Positions 21,655-31,948 of a stretch of 64,000 nucleotides of DNA are shown here, in pieces. Position 1 is the stretch's first letter. Each line of letters starts with the position of its first letter. The stretch is from Hordeum vulgare subsp. vulgare. Taxonomy: Eukaryota; Streptophyta; Magnoliopsida; Poales; Poaceae. The stretch covers positions 193,342,968-193,406,967 of the forward strand of contig NC_058522.1 of the NCBI RefSeq assembly GCF_904849725.1, in the 5' to 3' direction. The notes under the pieces are model-generated. The model ran no database searches. It worked only from the letters and a program-made list of their open reading frames with translations, and had not been told where the DNA came from. The translations under genes and the position numbers were made by a program.

Positions 21655-24195
21655 TCAAGGCTTGGTTTTAGGTACCCATTTTTTAATGGGTCCTTTCATG
21701 TTAGAGACAAGGGTATTAGGAACCCAGATAGCCCATTCAATATCTTCATCGTAGGAACCAATAAATCTGGCATAAACATGCCCATTACTAGCACAACATA
21801 ACACATAAGAGGAATTGAGTTTGCCGGCTGTGTTAGTAGTAGCGGCTTTGCCCTTCTTGAGGTTCCCATAGTCCACCTTGTTCCTGTTCACCTTCTGAGT
21901 CCCCTCACCCTCCTTGACAAAGATGTCCATGAGGGTGAGAGATTGTTTGCTCTTGTTCTTTCTTTTACCTTTTGACTTGGAGGTAAGTCCAAGTCCTTCC
22001 TTTCCTACAACACCCTTTTGTTTGCTCAAGAGGTCGTTCAGACTCTTCTCACCTTGTCTGCATGACACAAGGCCCTTCACAAGTTTCTCCTTTAACTTGG
22101 CATTTTCTTCCACAAGATGAACATGCTCACAACAGGGGTTAGTTGCACAAGTATTATCAATTAGCACAAAGGGAGGACAAGTAGAGATCTCCTTGGTAAG
22201 CTTTGCTTGGAGTTGATCATGAGACTCTTTCAGAGCGAAATGAGCACCTTTCAAGGCTTTGTGGGCCTTGTCAAGTATGTCAAACTCTTCTTTGAGTCTG
22301 TCACGGCCAACCTCAAGAGCATACTTTTCAGATTTAAGCATGCGAGTAAGAACAACATCATGATCTAGTTTCTTTTGCATTTTAGTGCAGTCATCGTTAT
22401 ATGACTCCTCAAGAGCCAAACGAAGAGTGCGCTCTTCTTCTAGAGTGCTAGATAATTCGGCAATTTCATCGGCATAGTCACGACTATGTCCATGAAGCTC
22501 GGAGATGGTCTCCTCATGAGACTCAATGAGGTCAGTGGCCTCACCCAGTTGTTCCAAGAGAGCAACAAAATGCTTCTTGGTTTCTCCCTTAATAGTGCAT
22601 AGAAACTTATCAAGATCATGCTCATTAAGTTCTCCAACATCACTATCTTCTACACAATTTAACAATGAAGGAGCAGAAGTAATGTTGGTCTTAATGATAG
22701 AAGTTACCTGATTGGTACCTTTTGCCATGAGGCACTTGGTGATGTGGTTCTCGTTGGGGGCGTTGAAGAGAGACACCTTCTGGGAAGGGGTAGTGGCTAT
22801 AGCAACAGTTTCCGTTGCCACTGTATCATCATCATCATCATCATCAGAAGGATACTCCTCCAGGGCCACCATTCCTTTTGGGTGAGGTTTCTTCACAAAG
22901 TTGCTCTTGATTGGAAATGATTTGGTTTTGTCTTTGCGAATGAGCTTGCCTCCATTGTCTTCTCTCTTCTCAAATGGACATTCTGCCACGAAGTGACTCA
23001 CGTTGCCACAGTTATAACATGTCCTTACTCGTTGTTTGGGTTTGAAACCACTTGCGTTGTTCTTGTTGAAGGTTGGTCTTGAGTTCCTTTTATTTCCCCA
23101 GAATTGCCTAGATGCAAGAGCCATGTTCTCATGATAGGCATACTTTGTGTCTTCCGGGCAGCTCTCGTCTTCCTCATCTTCTTCTTCTTCTTCAAGCATT
23201 ACTCTTGCTTTCAACGCAAGTTTGGGTGAAGTGTTTTTTGATCGGACACGAGCAAGTGCATTGTCGGCTGTTTCGTTCATGATTGACATTGCAATGAACT
23301 CATCCAACACTTCACTGGAAGACAAAGAGTGAAAGTCTGGCCGCTGACGAATGACAGATGACATGGCTTTGTTGAAAGGCATGATGTCTTTGAGAAACTT
23401 GCGTTTGACCCAAGTGTCATCCACATCCTTACTTCCATGATCCTTTAGTGCAACAGCAATAGCAGTCACCCTCCGATAGAGATCACGAGGGTCCTCTTCT
23501 TCCTTCATCACAAACTCATCGGCCTGATCAAGTATCACTTCATAGTTGGATCGTTGAATACTTGAGCTTCCCTTATACAACACCATAATATGCTCCCAAC
23601 AATCCTTGGCCAATGTGAAGGGACGTAAGTGGGGAAGATCTTCAGGTGGCACAGCAGACTGAAGGATAAACAGCGCAGAGTGATTATATTGATTGTCTGC
23701 ATCTTCTCTTGGAGTGAGGTTACTTGGGTCATGGGGGTAATATCCTTGCTCGATAATTCTCCACAAGTTTGTTGAGCTGTGATTCAAATGAGACTTAATA
23801 GAAAATACCCAGTTAGCAAAGTCACCTTTCACAAGTTTAGGAGGAGGACCAACAGGATTAAGACGAGGTGCGAGAACGGGTCCTCCATAAGTCATGGGAG
23901 GTGGAACAGAGGCATGTGTTCCAGTCCCATCCTTTTCGTGAGGTGAAGCAGGTTGCATACCTTTAGCCGCTTCCTTAGAGGAGTTGGCCTCCGAATCGGA
24001 AATGGTGGGTTTAACCACTAAAGCCGGTTCGGGTGAACTTTTAAGACCATCAATTAATTCCTTAAGCATGGTTTTGACTTTGCTCGTCAAGGACGTCTTG
24101 AGGGCTGCCATAGCCGTATTCAAGTCGTCCCTTGTGACCGAAGTCAAGTCCATGCCCTCGTGTTGCCCATGGTTCACTTCCTCTTCGCCTTCCAT
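21655..24195 (-). CDS. gag: Sirevirus Gag, intact (846 aa)
   Basis: The ATG at 24195 lies only 36 bp beyond the PBS and is the first in frame. Residues 100-310 form the Copia Gag capsid-like region ([17 protein letters not shown] ... [12 protein letters not shown]). A Glu-rich stretch (335-345) precedes a CCHC zinc knuckle at C393, C396, H401 and C406 ([15 protein letters not shown]). An Asp run (451-457) follows. Residues about 520-670 are heptad-like and charged, predicted to be coiled coil. The C-terminus is basic ([10 protein letters not shown]) and ends KKWVPKTKP. Gag packages RNA into cytoplasmic virus-like particles. The extended coiled-coil half is typical of sirevirus Gag. No internal stop or frameshift is seen. 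Confidence 0.95.
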   Translation of the reverse strand: MEGEEEVNHGQHEGMDLTSVTRDDLNTAMAALKTSLTSKVKTMLKELIDGLKSSPEPALVVKPTISDSEANSSKEAAKGMQPASPHEKDGTGTHASVPPPMTYGGPVLAPRLNPVGPPPKLVKGDFANWVFSIKSHLNHSSTNLWRIIEQGYYPHDPSNLTPREDADNQYNHSALFILQSAVPPEDLPHLRPFTLAKDCWEHIMVLYKGSSSIQRSNYEVILDQADEFVMKEEEDPRDLYRRVTAIAVALKDHGSKDVDDTWVKRKFLKDIMPFNKAMSSVIRQRPDFHSLSSSEVLDEFIAMSIMNETADNALARVRSKNTSPKLALKARVMLEEEEEDEEDESCPEDTKYAYHENMALASRQFWGNKRNSRPTFNKNNASGFKPKQRVRTCYNCGNVSHFVAECPFEKREDNGGKLIRKDKTKSFPIKSNFVKKPHPKGMVALEEYPSDDDDDDDTVATETVAIATTPSQKVSLFNAPNENHITKCLMAKGTNQVTSIIKTNITSAPSLLNCVEDSDVGELNEHDLDKFLCTIKGETKKHFVALLEQLGEATDLIESHEETISELHGHSRDYADEIAELSSTLEEERTLRLALEESYNDDCTKMQKKLDHDVVLTRMLKSEKYALEVGRDRLKEEFDILDKAHKALKGAHFALKESHDQLQAKLTKEISTCPPFVLIDNTCATNPCCEHVHLVEENAKLKEKLVKGLVSCRQGEKSLNDLLSKQKGVVGKEGLGLTSKSKGKRKNKSKQSLTLMDIFVKEGEGTQKVNRNKVDYGNLKKGKAATTNTAGKLNSSYVLCCASNGHVYARFIGSYDEDIEWAIWVPNTLVSNMKGPIKKWVPKTKP

Positions 24196-24231
24196 ACTCT
24201 TCGGGTGGTTAAACCCTTAATAAAGAGACGT

Positions 24232-24244
24232 GGCTCTGATACCA
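24232..24244 (-). other. Primer-binding site of the sirevirus
   Basis: The minus strand reads TGGTATCAGAGCC, a perfect initiator tRNA-Met site, two bases inside the LTR. Confidence 0.95.
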
Positions 24245-24976
24245 TTTGAAAGGATCGATATGGTTGGCTAGAGGGGGGGTGAATAGACAACGACCACTTT
24301 TTAATTAATCTTAACAAGTTAAGGTAAACACTATACGGGTTCACAAATAATATGACAAAGAGGTGACCCCTATAGAAGCTATCAACAAGACCTATTAAGA
24401 CAAGTAAGATATAGTCACAAGTAAAAGCAAATACAAAGTAAAGGTTAGAGATAACCACAAGTGGAACCGATGGAGACGAGGATGTGTTACCGAAGTTCCT
24501 TCCCTTTGACAGGAAGTACGTCTCCGTTGGAGCGGTGTGGAGGCACAATGCTCCCCAAAAAGCCACTAAGGCCACCGTATTCTCCTCACGCCCTCGCACG
24601 ATGCAAGGTACCGTGATTCCACTATAGGTGCCCTTGAAGGCGGCGACCGAACCTTTACAAACAAGGTTGGGGCAACTCCACACAAAGCTTGGAGGCTCCC
24701 AACAAGACCACGAAGCTTCACCACAATGGAATATGGCTTCGAGGTGACCTCAACCGTCTAGGATGCTCAAACACCCAAGAGTAACAAGATCCGCAAGGGA
24801 TGGGTGGGGGAATCAACTTTTCTCTTGGTGGAAGTGTGGATCTAGGCCTTCTCAACCAATCCCTAAAGAATCAACAAGTTTGATTGGCTAGGGAGAGAGA
24901 TCGGGCACTTTTAAGCTTGTGGAGCAACAATGGAGCTTAGAGAGGTAAGAGATAAGGTTCCTCAGCTAGAAGAACA

Positions 24977-24986
24977 CTTTATATAG
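24977..24986 (-). promoter_or_regulatory. TATA box of the sirevirus 5' LTR
   Basis: CTATATAAAG on the minus strand is the likely core promoter for the genomic transcript. It lies next to the palindrome array. Confidence 0.65.
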
Positions 24987-25031
24987 TGGGGGGAAAATTC
25001 AGACCGTTTTCCCACTCTCTGCCCGAGGTCC

Positions 25032-25433
25032 AGCGGTACTACCGCTGGGAAGGAGCGGTACTACCGCTGCCTGGCGGTACTACCGCTGGGAGCAGCGGTA
25101 CTACCGCTGGGGCTTCCAGCGGTACTACCGCTGGCACCAGCGGTACTACCGCTCGCCCTTGGTAGTGCAAAAGCACTACTACCGCCGAGAAAGTCTTCGC
25201 AAAAGGGTCCGTCAACGAACTACCGCTAGGTAGGTGGAACAGGGCACCTGGAGCGGTACTACCGCTAACCTGGGGCGGTACTACCGCTAGCCAGCGGTAC
25301 CACCGCTGACCAGGGGCAGTACTACCGCCAGCCAGCGGTACTACCGCTGACCAAGGGCGGTACTACCGCCAGCCAGCGGTACTACCGCTGGCTGCAGCGG
25401 TACTACCGCTAGCAGTCCAGCGGTACTACCGCT
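25032..25433. repeat. Palindrome array in the sirevirus 5' LTR (about 17 copies)
   Basis: About 17 copies or variants of AGCGGTACTACCGCT are present. A segment near 25130-25220 (with GGTAGTGCAAAAGCACTACTA, itself an inverted repeat) and a few extra copies are absent from the other LTR. Confidence 0.92.
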
Positions 25434-25761
25434 GGGGACCATTTTGCAGAGAAGCTAAGAACAAACCGGCGAGGGCCGCTCCAAAGATAAAGGAAAGGGA
25501 GAAAGAGAGGTGTGCGTGTGCAAAGATAGATTCCACCCAAACCTTTCCACTACGGATCCCCTCTTAATAGTACGGCTTTCCTATGACTCAAATAAAGAGA
25601 ATCTAGGAGGGCGCCGTGCTTCCGTTCCAGAAGAGAGGAGTCGTGTCGTCTTGTGCCGTTGACGAGTGTTGCCTGAATCCTTGACAGACACGATTAGTCA
25701 TGTACGGTACTGTCATCAATCACCAAAATTACTTAGGCATAAACTATGCCTCAACAGTGGG

Positions 25762-26899
25762 GAGCCTGATTCCTGTTTGGTGCTCCATGACGTTGTCCTT
25801 GATTTGGCGCATTGGGGCGCGGTGCATTAGGCTTCTCGATGAGGCATTTCCTGGAGTGGTGTCCAAGCTGACCACTTGCAAAGCAGGCGACCTTCCCTGG
25901 GATGTTGGGCTTCCGGCACTATTGTTGGGTGAATTGATTGCCGGCTTGGGGTTGGCATGTTGTTGAGGATGATAGTTTGGGAAAAATGCAGGAGTCTTGT
26001 ACTTCTGTTGCTGATAGTTAAGCCTTGCCGGGGCGGATTGCCACAGACGAGCGTTCTGGTTGCTGGTACCACCATTTCCCATCAGCTTACGCTTGCGAGT
26101 ATCATCCATAGCACACAGCCTGTCTTCCATCATGAGAGCCTTGTTTACCATATCACAGAAGGTCCGGCAGTCACAAACAACAAGATGATATTGCAGCGAC
26201 TACTAAAGTCCTTCCATGAAGCGTTCCACCTTAGAGGCTTCAGTGTTGACATCTTCTGGAGCATAACTCAACAAGAGGTTCAACTTCAGCAGGTATTCCT
26301 TGACTATGCCGCTGCCTTGCTTCGGAGCACAGAACTCCCGCTTCTTGATAGTGATCATTCCAGGGGAATGTGAGCAGCGCGGAACCCGTTTCTGAAGACA
26401 ACCCAAGTGATAGTCTGCGCGCCTTGCATAATCTGGAACCCATCCCACCAAGCCCTGGTTGTACCTCCGAGATAGTGAGACGCATAAAGGACCTTCTCAT
26501 GATTGTTGGTGCACTTAACCAACGCGAGGAGATCCTCAATGGTGTGGATACATTCATCGGCATCGAGGGATCAGTTGTCTCAGTGAATATTGGGGGCGTA
26601 GTCCTCATGAACTCATACAGAGTGGAGCGACCATTGCCATTTCCGCCCTGTGGCAGATTGTTCACTAGGGCCTGAGCTATCTGCTGGATGGCGGCGTTGT
26701 TGGCTTGGCGTTCCTCTTGGAGAGCCTGGAGTAACTGAGCCACACTCATGTTCTCCGGAGGAGGCGGTGGCGGGGGAATGTCGCCTTGTTGCTAGTCCGG
26801 GTGATCTCCACCTTGGGCAGACCCACCAGCTCCTGGCTGTTGGCTAGACTCTCCCGTGTTGGGGTTGCTGAAGGTACTGATGCGAGTAGCAGTCACCAT
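25762..26899 (-). pseudogene. gag: Gypsy B gag, broken
   Basis: The first ATG is at 26897-26899 (MVTATRISTFSNPN...). The frame meets TAG at 26792-26794 and continues as a Pro-rich stretch and MSVAQLLQALQEERQANNAA. Capsid-like pieces follow in shifted frames (WVPDYARRADYHL; EYLLKLNLLLSYAPEDVNTE; VERFMEGL). The zinc knuckle reads CFASGQLGHHSRKC, so its second Cys is Ser. The sequence then runs into the sirevirus at 25756, with the protease on the other side at 13609. This is a standard chromovirus Gag, disabled by stops, frameshifts and the knuckle change. Confidence 0.82.
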
Positions 26900-27290
26900 C
26901 CTGTTTGGAGCAGTCAGGTCAATACTCCAAAGTGGTCGATAGGAAAGCATAAAGGAATGACACGCCTATATAAGGGGGCTTTGGTATGGTGCACGTGTGT
27001 CAAACAAGTAGGGTCGAAGAACGCTATGCAAATACATTAATTCATATAGGCGATATTGTCGCTTACATGTTGCTTAAGTCAAAAGCTCGGCTTGCATCGA
27101 GACACAAATAGAAAGCACACACACTACAAGCAGTCTTGGTTTCATATGAATCATTGTACGTACTCGACTTCACATGGGGACTCCTAACTTTTCCTAAGAC
27201 ATCCATCCTATGTGATGGATTGCTCGGTCTAGTACACATGTTATTGAGGATCTTCCTACTCATCCTCACCTGTGCGGGTATCATATTCCT
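26900..27290 (-). other. Gypsy B spacer between pre-gag ORF and gag
   Basis: About 390 bp without a supported coding frame on either strand. It corresponds to the 60481-60743 spacer of Gypsy C. Confidence 0.5.
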
Positions 27291-27973
27291 TCAGGGGTGT
27301 GGGGAAGGAAGAGGTCCATCATGACAATGTTTCGTAGGTGAAGTGGTGAGGAGTTCAGTGTACTCCTCGGTGTTCAGGCAATGACTCTGAGGAGTGGCCT
27401 TAAGTGCTGGTATTCCTCCTCGGAAGGCGATGGAACATTGCCTTCTTGGTGATTGTTCTTTCTTAATCTTGCATGTCTTCATCTTCTCTAGGTGTAGTAG
27501 GTCCTTGACTTGATGAAGTTCTTGGTGGAGCGTCACAGACTCCTTGATCAGAAGGTGAGCTAGAGTGTTCGCAGAGAGGCTGAAGTAGGTATGAAACCTG
27601 AGTGGCATTTCTTTCTGTGGGGATTAGTTAAGTGTCGAGCTCCCATCAAGTCCGTCCTTAACAAAAGGCAAGTGAGGAGTAGCCGGCTTGTTGGCCATCT
27701 CGGGAAGGAAATTGTGGAGATGCACAAGTGCCTCTTGTGCTGCTGTCTCCACTGCCAATACGAGAGCCTCCATTTGTGTCCTTCATAGAACCAACTGGCT
27801 AGGGAGTCATTTGCCTTCACATTCAAGTCCATGTGATATTCCTTTGTGCTGGCATTGACCCAGTGCTCGTGGTAGAGAAAAACGGGCGTGCGGCATACTT
27901 GACACTTCTCCAAGATGTCTCCTAAGAGTAGGGGAAAGCTAGTTTCCAGAAGCGTCTCAGGTACGACAGCCAT
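27291..27973 (-). pseudogene. Pre-gag ORF of Gypsy B, frameshifted
   Basis: The ATG at 27973 starts MAVVPETLLETSFP and continues with TPVFLYHEHWVNASTKEYH. After a frameshift near 27780 the homologous part continues as METALVL-type sequence (actual VETAAQEALVHLHNFLPEM) and then, past a stop, FHTYFSLSANTLAHLLIKE. Order and spacing match the Gypsy A (1-501) and Gypsy C (59673-60480) pre-gag ORFs. It starts about 140 bp from the PBS, before gag, where most plant Gypsy elements have only a leader. I recognise no domain, and the function is unknown. Confidence 0.65.
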
Positions 27974-28115
27974 CTACAATGTTTTTAGTAGAGGTTAGAA
28001 ATTTGTTGGTGGTATGAAAAGGTAGTAGGGTGTAGAAAATCTCAAGTGTAAGGGGTGAGAGTGTTATTCGTCTCCGCTATCGTCCTTGCTACCTAAGGCT
28101 TCCTATAGTCAGGAT

Positions 28116-28128
28116 GGCTCTGATACCA
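28116..28128 (-). other. Primer-binding site of Gypsy B
   Basis: The minus strand reads TGGTATCAGAGCC, matching initiator tRNA-Met, four bases inside the LTR at 28133. Confidence 0.93.
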
Positions 28129-28306
28129 GCTATGTGGGGACCCCGACTGACGCATCGAGATCGCCGAATGCACGTGTACAGTGATCCCAGATATCAATAC
28201 TCACTGAAGACACAGATACTAAATAACAAGAGTCTCCGACGACAACTCTACTCCATACTCTAGTTCCTCCATGTCTGGTCAATAAAATATCTAGTGGCAA
28301 GTGAAT

Positions 28307-28325
28307 GAGTACATTGAATGTACTC
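28307..28325. promoter_or_regulatory. Conserved LTR palindrome, Gypsy B 5' LTR copy
   Basis: GAGTACATTGAATGTACTC is a perfect 9+1+9 inverted repeat. The shorter distance to the LTR edge (174 bp) is explained by the local deletion. Confidence 0.55.
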
Positions 28326-29546
28326 GCAAAGAACACATGATATGGATAATGCAGTTTGTATGATAATAAAGTAATATGTAGCCTTTGCGGAAAACATGTT
28401 TTGATTGTAAATAAGCATGATAAATTGCTTGGATGGACATGCATCATAACTAGATGGTATTCATAAGAACATGTCACAGATATCAACATATCTGCTGAGG
28501 TTGAACACCATAGATTCACCCTATATGACAAGTCACCAGACTTGTCATATAATCTTACTCAGATAACAACTTTATGCACACACATACAAGGTTTATGCGG
28601 AAACGACTGGACGTAGTTTAAGCAGGATTACTCAACTTTCCTTGACCATGGACACGAATATTCTAATAGTTTTACACTCTATAGAGGTTGTACGCTATAC
28701 CCACGAGATGCGGGAATCTTTCGTGTTATCCACGACTCGCAGTATATAACATACCCGAGGTAAGTACCCGATCATTGCCTTTCCTCTGACGACACTAAAC
28801 AAAGAGCCCAATCGATTGGTACCCAGGCCACATGATGTACGTCTTACGAGCACCAACTCTAGACCGTATCATCCATGTGAGGACCAATGGTATGCCCGGA
28901 ACATGTAAAAACGGCATAGTCGACCTACCTGGGACGACCCTGTCACGAGAGTGACCATATCACTCCCGCCGCTAGTAATGCGGGGTCTTTGTTAGCACCG
29001 ACCAAAGTTATCAACAAAGCCCTATCCCATAAAGGGGTATCGTGGTCGCACATGTAAGGTTGGGACGGTCGACACATCATAAATGTAATACATTTCCGAA
29101 ACCACTCACACAAAACCTTTTCGGTACACCACTTCTTTCTCAAGTAATCATACAACTCAACACCATCACCCTCGGGCATTAGTCGCACCCAACAGGGTTT
29201 TCGAAAAACCTTTGATATCACCTCAGTGTTACCAGCACCATGCATATGCTCATCCTATGCGTAGCACTACTACTACTTGTCAACATTTTATCTTCGTGAC
29301 CCTCAGAGGTGGTAGGGTCATGCTCAAACGCAAGAGCTCTAGAGGAGCCATCAGTTACACCCTACCGAGGGGTTACCGACTATTTCATGATCATATGCAC
29401 CGGAATAAAGTATTCAACATGGCATGCATAAAAAAATGTTTTCTCAAACTTGGTCAAAGGGCTGCTTGCCTTGATTAGCTAGGTATCCGGGGTCTTCGAC
29501 GTTTTTGGGTCCAAGTCCTTCATCAAACACGTGATCTATCATCGTA

Positions 29547-29587
29547 GTAATAATCATAATAATAATAATAATAATAGTAATAATAAG
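29547..29587. repeat. AAT microsatellite
   Basis: An (AAT)n run, longer than its counterpart at 7610-7639. Confidence 0.9.
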
Positions 29588-30481
29588 CACACTCAAAAAC
29601 ACAGAGCACAAACTCATATTAAAAATATTAGCATATTGTGAGAAATTCAATGTGTAGTTTCAGAAATGGTTGTTTCTGTTTTTTAAGTAGAAAGGTATTT
29701 TTAAAGTCTCATTAACACGAATTAAAAATACCCAAACTAGGTATTTAAGTACTAATAAATTCTACATATTTTTAGAGGAACTATGGTGGAAAAATATTTG
29801 AATTTAATTAAATATTTTATCGTGTAGAAATAATATAATATCCTAGATTTAAGAATAAAGAAAAGGCGTTCAACGAGTGGCCTTGCTCGGCCAGCAGCTG
29901 GGTCGTCCCAACTGGCCAGCTAGCCAACCAGCCATCCCAAGCGCGCGCGCCGTCAGGTTTAAACCTCACGCGGGCCCCTACGGTCAATGACAGGGAGGGG
30001 GAGAGGGGGAGAGACTGACCACCGACAGGTGGGACCCGCCTATCACGGTCGTCTTCCACCTCTAGACACAGAGGAGGGGAGGGACACCGACGGCAGCTGC
30101 GACGTCCTCGTGGCCAAGTGAGCACTTAAATGGGCTCGTGGTGTCTCCGCCTACATGGTATGGGTCGAGGGACCGACGAGGAGGACATGTGTCACCGGAG
30201 ACGACGAGACTGCGGCAGAAGAGTTTTGTGTTGCTGTCGAGAAATGTGTTCCGAGCGTGGAGAAGCCCAGGGAGTGGCGGAGGAAGTTCCTGAGCTTGCT
30301 GTGGTCACGGGAGAAGTGAGAGGAGCTCCAGAGCGAGCTTGTTCCCTGAGATCGACGGTGCTCCGACGCGGTGGCGCCTCGGTCGATCTCGAACACCGGG
30401 GCTCTCCTTGCTCTAGTGTGGTGATAGGGGCTCGATTGAAGGTTGGGAGGAGAGGAATGAGTGCTAGAACAATGGGGGAGC

Positions 30482-30490
30482 CTATTTATA
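30482..30490 (-). promoter_or_regulatory. TATA box of the Gypsy B 5' LTR
   Basis: The minus strand reads TATAAATAG in GCCTATAAATAGGCTCCCCC. Conserved with the other LTR copies. Confidence 0.65.
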
Positions 30491-31929
30491 GGCTAGCGAC
30501 GAGGCACCGAGCGGGGGAGCGCCGTTGGTTTTCGTCACAGCTGCAGGAGAGGGAGAGAGGGCTCGGGACCAAAACCACGATTTGCGGACGTGGTTTAGGA
30601 TTCTGCGGACGCAACTTGAGGAGGGGGCAGCTGTGCAGGCGTGCTATGGGGACGCACCATCCTAACTGAATTGGGTACGCGCGGGCACACGTCGCCCGAG
30701 TCAGTCGAGAGGGGATGAAAGGGGACCAGCGGCTGCCCTGAGTCGGGTCGTTGTCGGGGGCGAGGTGAGACATCGAGGGGAGGTGAGAACCGGTCGGAGC
30801 TCGCCTCCCTAGCCTTGGGTGTGCCCTGTAGCACGAACAGAGCGCAGTTTTTGCATGCTTTTGCCTTGTCTCGTGTGTCTGTGGGGTGACTTAGATGCCC
30901 CTCGGTTCCTAGGATCCTAGAAGATCAATTCTGGTCAAAGGGAGGTGCTTAAAGAGGCTCTATGAGCATTGTGTTGGAAATATGTCCTAGAGGCAATGAT
31001 AAATAGTTATTATTATATATCCTGTTTAAAGATAATCGTTTATTATCCATGCTATAATTGTATTGAATGAAAACATAGATACATGTGTGGATACATAGAC
31101 AAAACAACGTACCTAGCAACACTCTAGTTGGCTAGCCAGCTGATCAAGGATAGTCAAGGTTTTCTGACTATGTGCAAAGTATTGTTGCTTGATAACTGGA
31201 TCTCATCATTAGGAGAATCATGTGATGGACTAGACCCAAACTATGAACGTAGCATATTGATCGTGTCGTTTTATTGCTATAGTTTTCTGCGTGTCAAGTA
31301 TTTATTCCTACGACCATGAGATCATATAACTCACTGGCATCGGAGAAATACCTTGTGTGCATCAAACGTCACAATGTAACTAGGTGACTATAAAGGTTCT
31401 CTACAGGTATCTCCGTAGGTGTCCCTTGAGTTAGTATGGATCAAGACTGGGATTTTTCACTCTGTGTGATGGAGAGGTATCTCGAGGCCCACTCGGTATA
31501 GAACATCGCACACAAGCCTTGCAAGCTATGTGACTAAGTGTAAGTCAGGGGGTCTTGTATTATGGAACGAGTAAAGAGATGTGGGGACCCCGACTAGCAA
31601 GTCGAGTTCGCCATGCCCAGTGACCCCAAGGATCAATGTTCACTGAACACAGATACTGAACAATAGAGTCTTACATCCAAGTACCAAAATTATTACATCA
31701 AACGACCAGAAGGTCGGGTTCAAGAGCAAGGCCTAAAGCCAAATTAAACAGATACATCGAGTAGTGGAAACTCGTAAGGGCTAAGCGGTGCCCATGCCAT
31801 CAAGCCTACACCGACAGGCATTCTGACTTGGAAGCGTCCAAGATCGCAGGTTCGTCTCCGACGGCGTACTCGTCGCCAAGCTCTGGTCCTTCCATGTCTG
31901 GTCAATAATATAACCAGTGGCAAGCCAAT

Positions 31930-31948
31930 GAGTACTTTGAATGTACTC
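31930..31948. promoter_or_regulatory. Conserved LTR palindrome, solo LTR copy
   Basis: GAGTACTTTGAATGTACTC has one mismatch in the arms and lies 350 bp from the LTR edge. Confidence 0.5.

Larger units (their letters stand above)
13615..25756 (-). mobile_element. Ty1/Copia sirevirus (SIRE/Maximus-type), nearly intact
   Basis: A complete 12,142-bp element on the minus strand is flanked by the 5-bp duplication GTGGG (13610-13614 and 25757-25761). Its order is 5' LTR (24247-25756), PBS, gag, pol (protease, integrase, RT, RNase H: the Copia order), a third ORF, polypurine tract and 3' LTR (13615-15010). The long gag with a coiled-coil C-terminal half, the extra ORF after pol, the multiplied polypurine tracts and the palindromic repeat arrays fit the sirevirus lineage, which I infer rather than prove. 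By eye the first roughly 800 aligned bases of the two LTRs differ at only about six positions, so insertion is recent. Confidence 0.93.
24247..25756 (-). repeat. 5' LTR of the sirevirus (1510 bp)
   Basis: It has the same ends as 13615-15010. The sense LTR starts TGTTGAGGCATAG and ends ATCGATCCTTTCA. It carries the TATA box at 24977-24986 and a longer palindrome array than the 3' LTR. Confidence 0.95.
28133..30971 (-). repeat. 5' LTR of Gypsy B, part 1
   Basis: It opens TGTGGGGACCCCGACTGACG and aligns with 6059 onwards, but lacks about 190 bp near 28225 (equivalent to about 6150-6340). It contains the palindrome (28307-28325), the AAT run (29547-29587) and TATAAATAGG on the minus strand (30482-30490). 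It is broken by the Angela element at 30972 and resumes at 52872. Confidence 0.9.

Noticed and set aside
24174..24683. 169-codon minus-strand ORF
   Set aside because: Lies in the sirevirus 5' LTR, with the same frame in the 3' LTR; not upstream of any conserved start.
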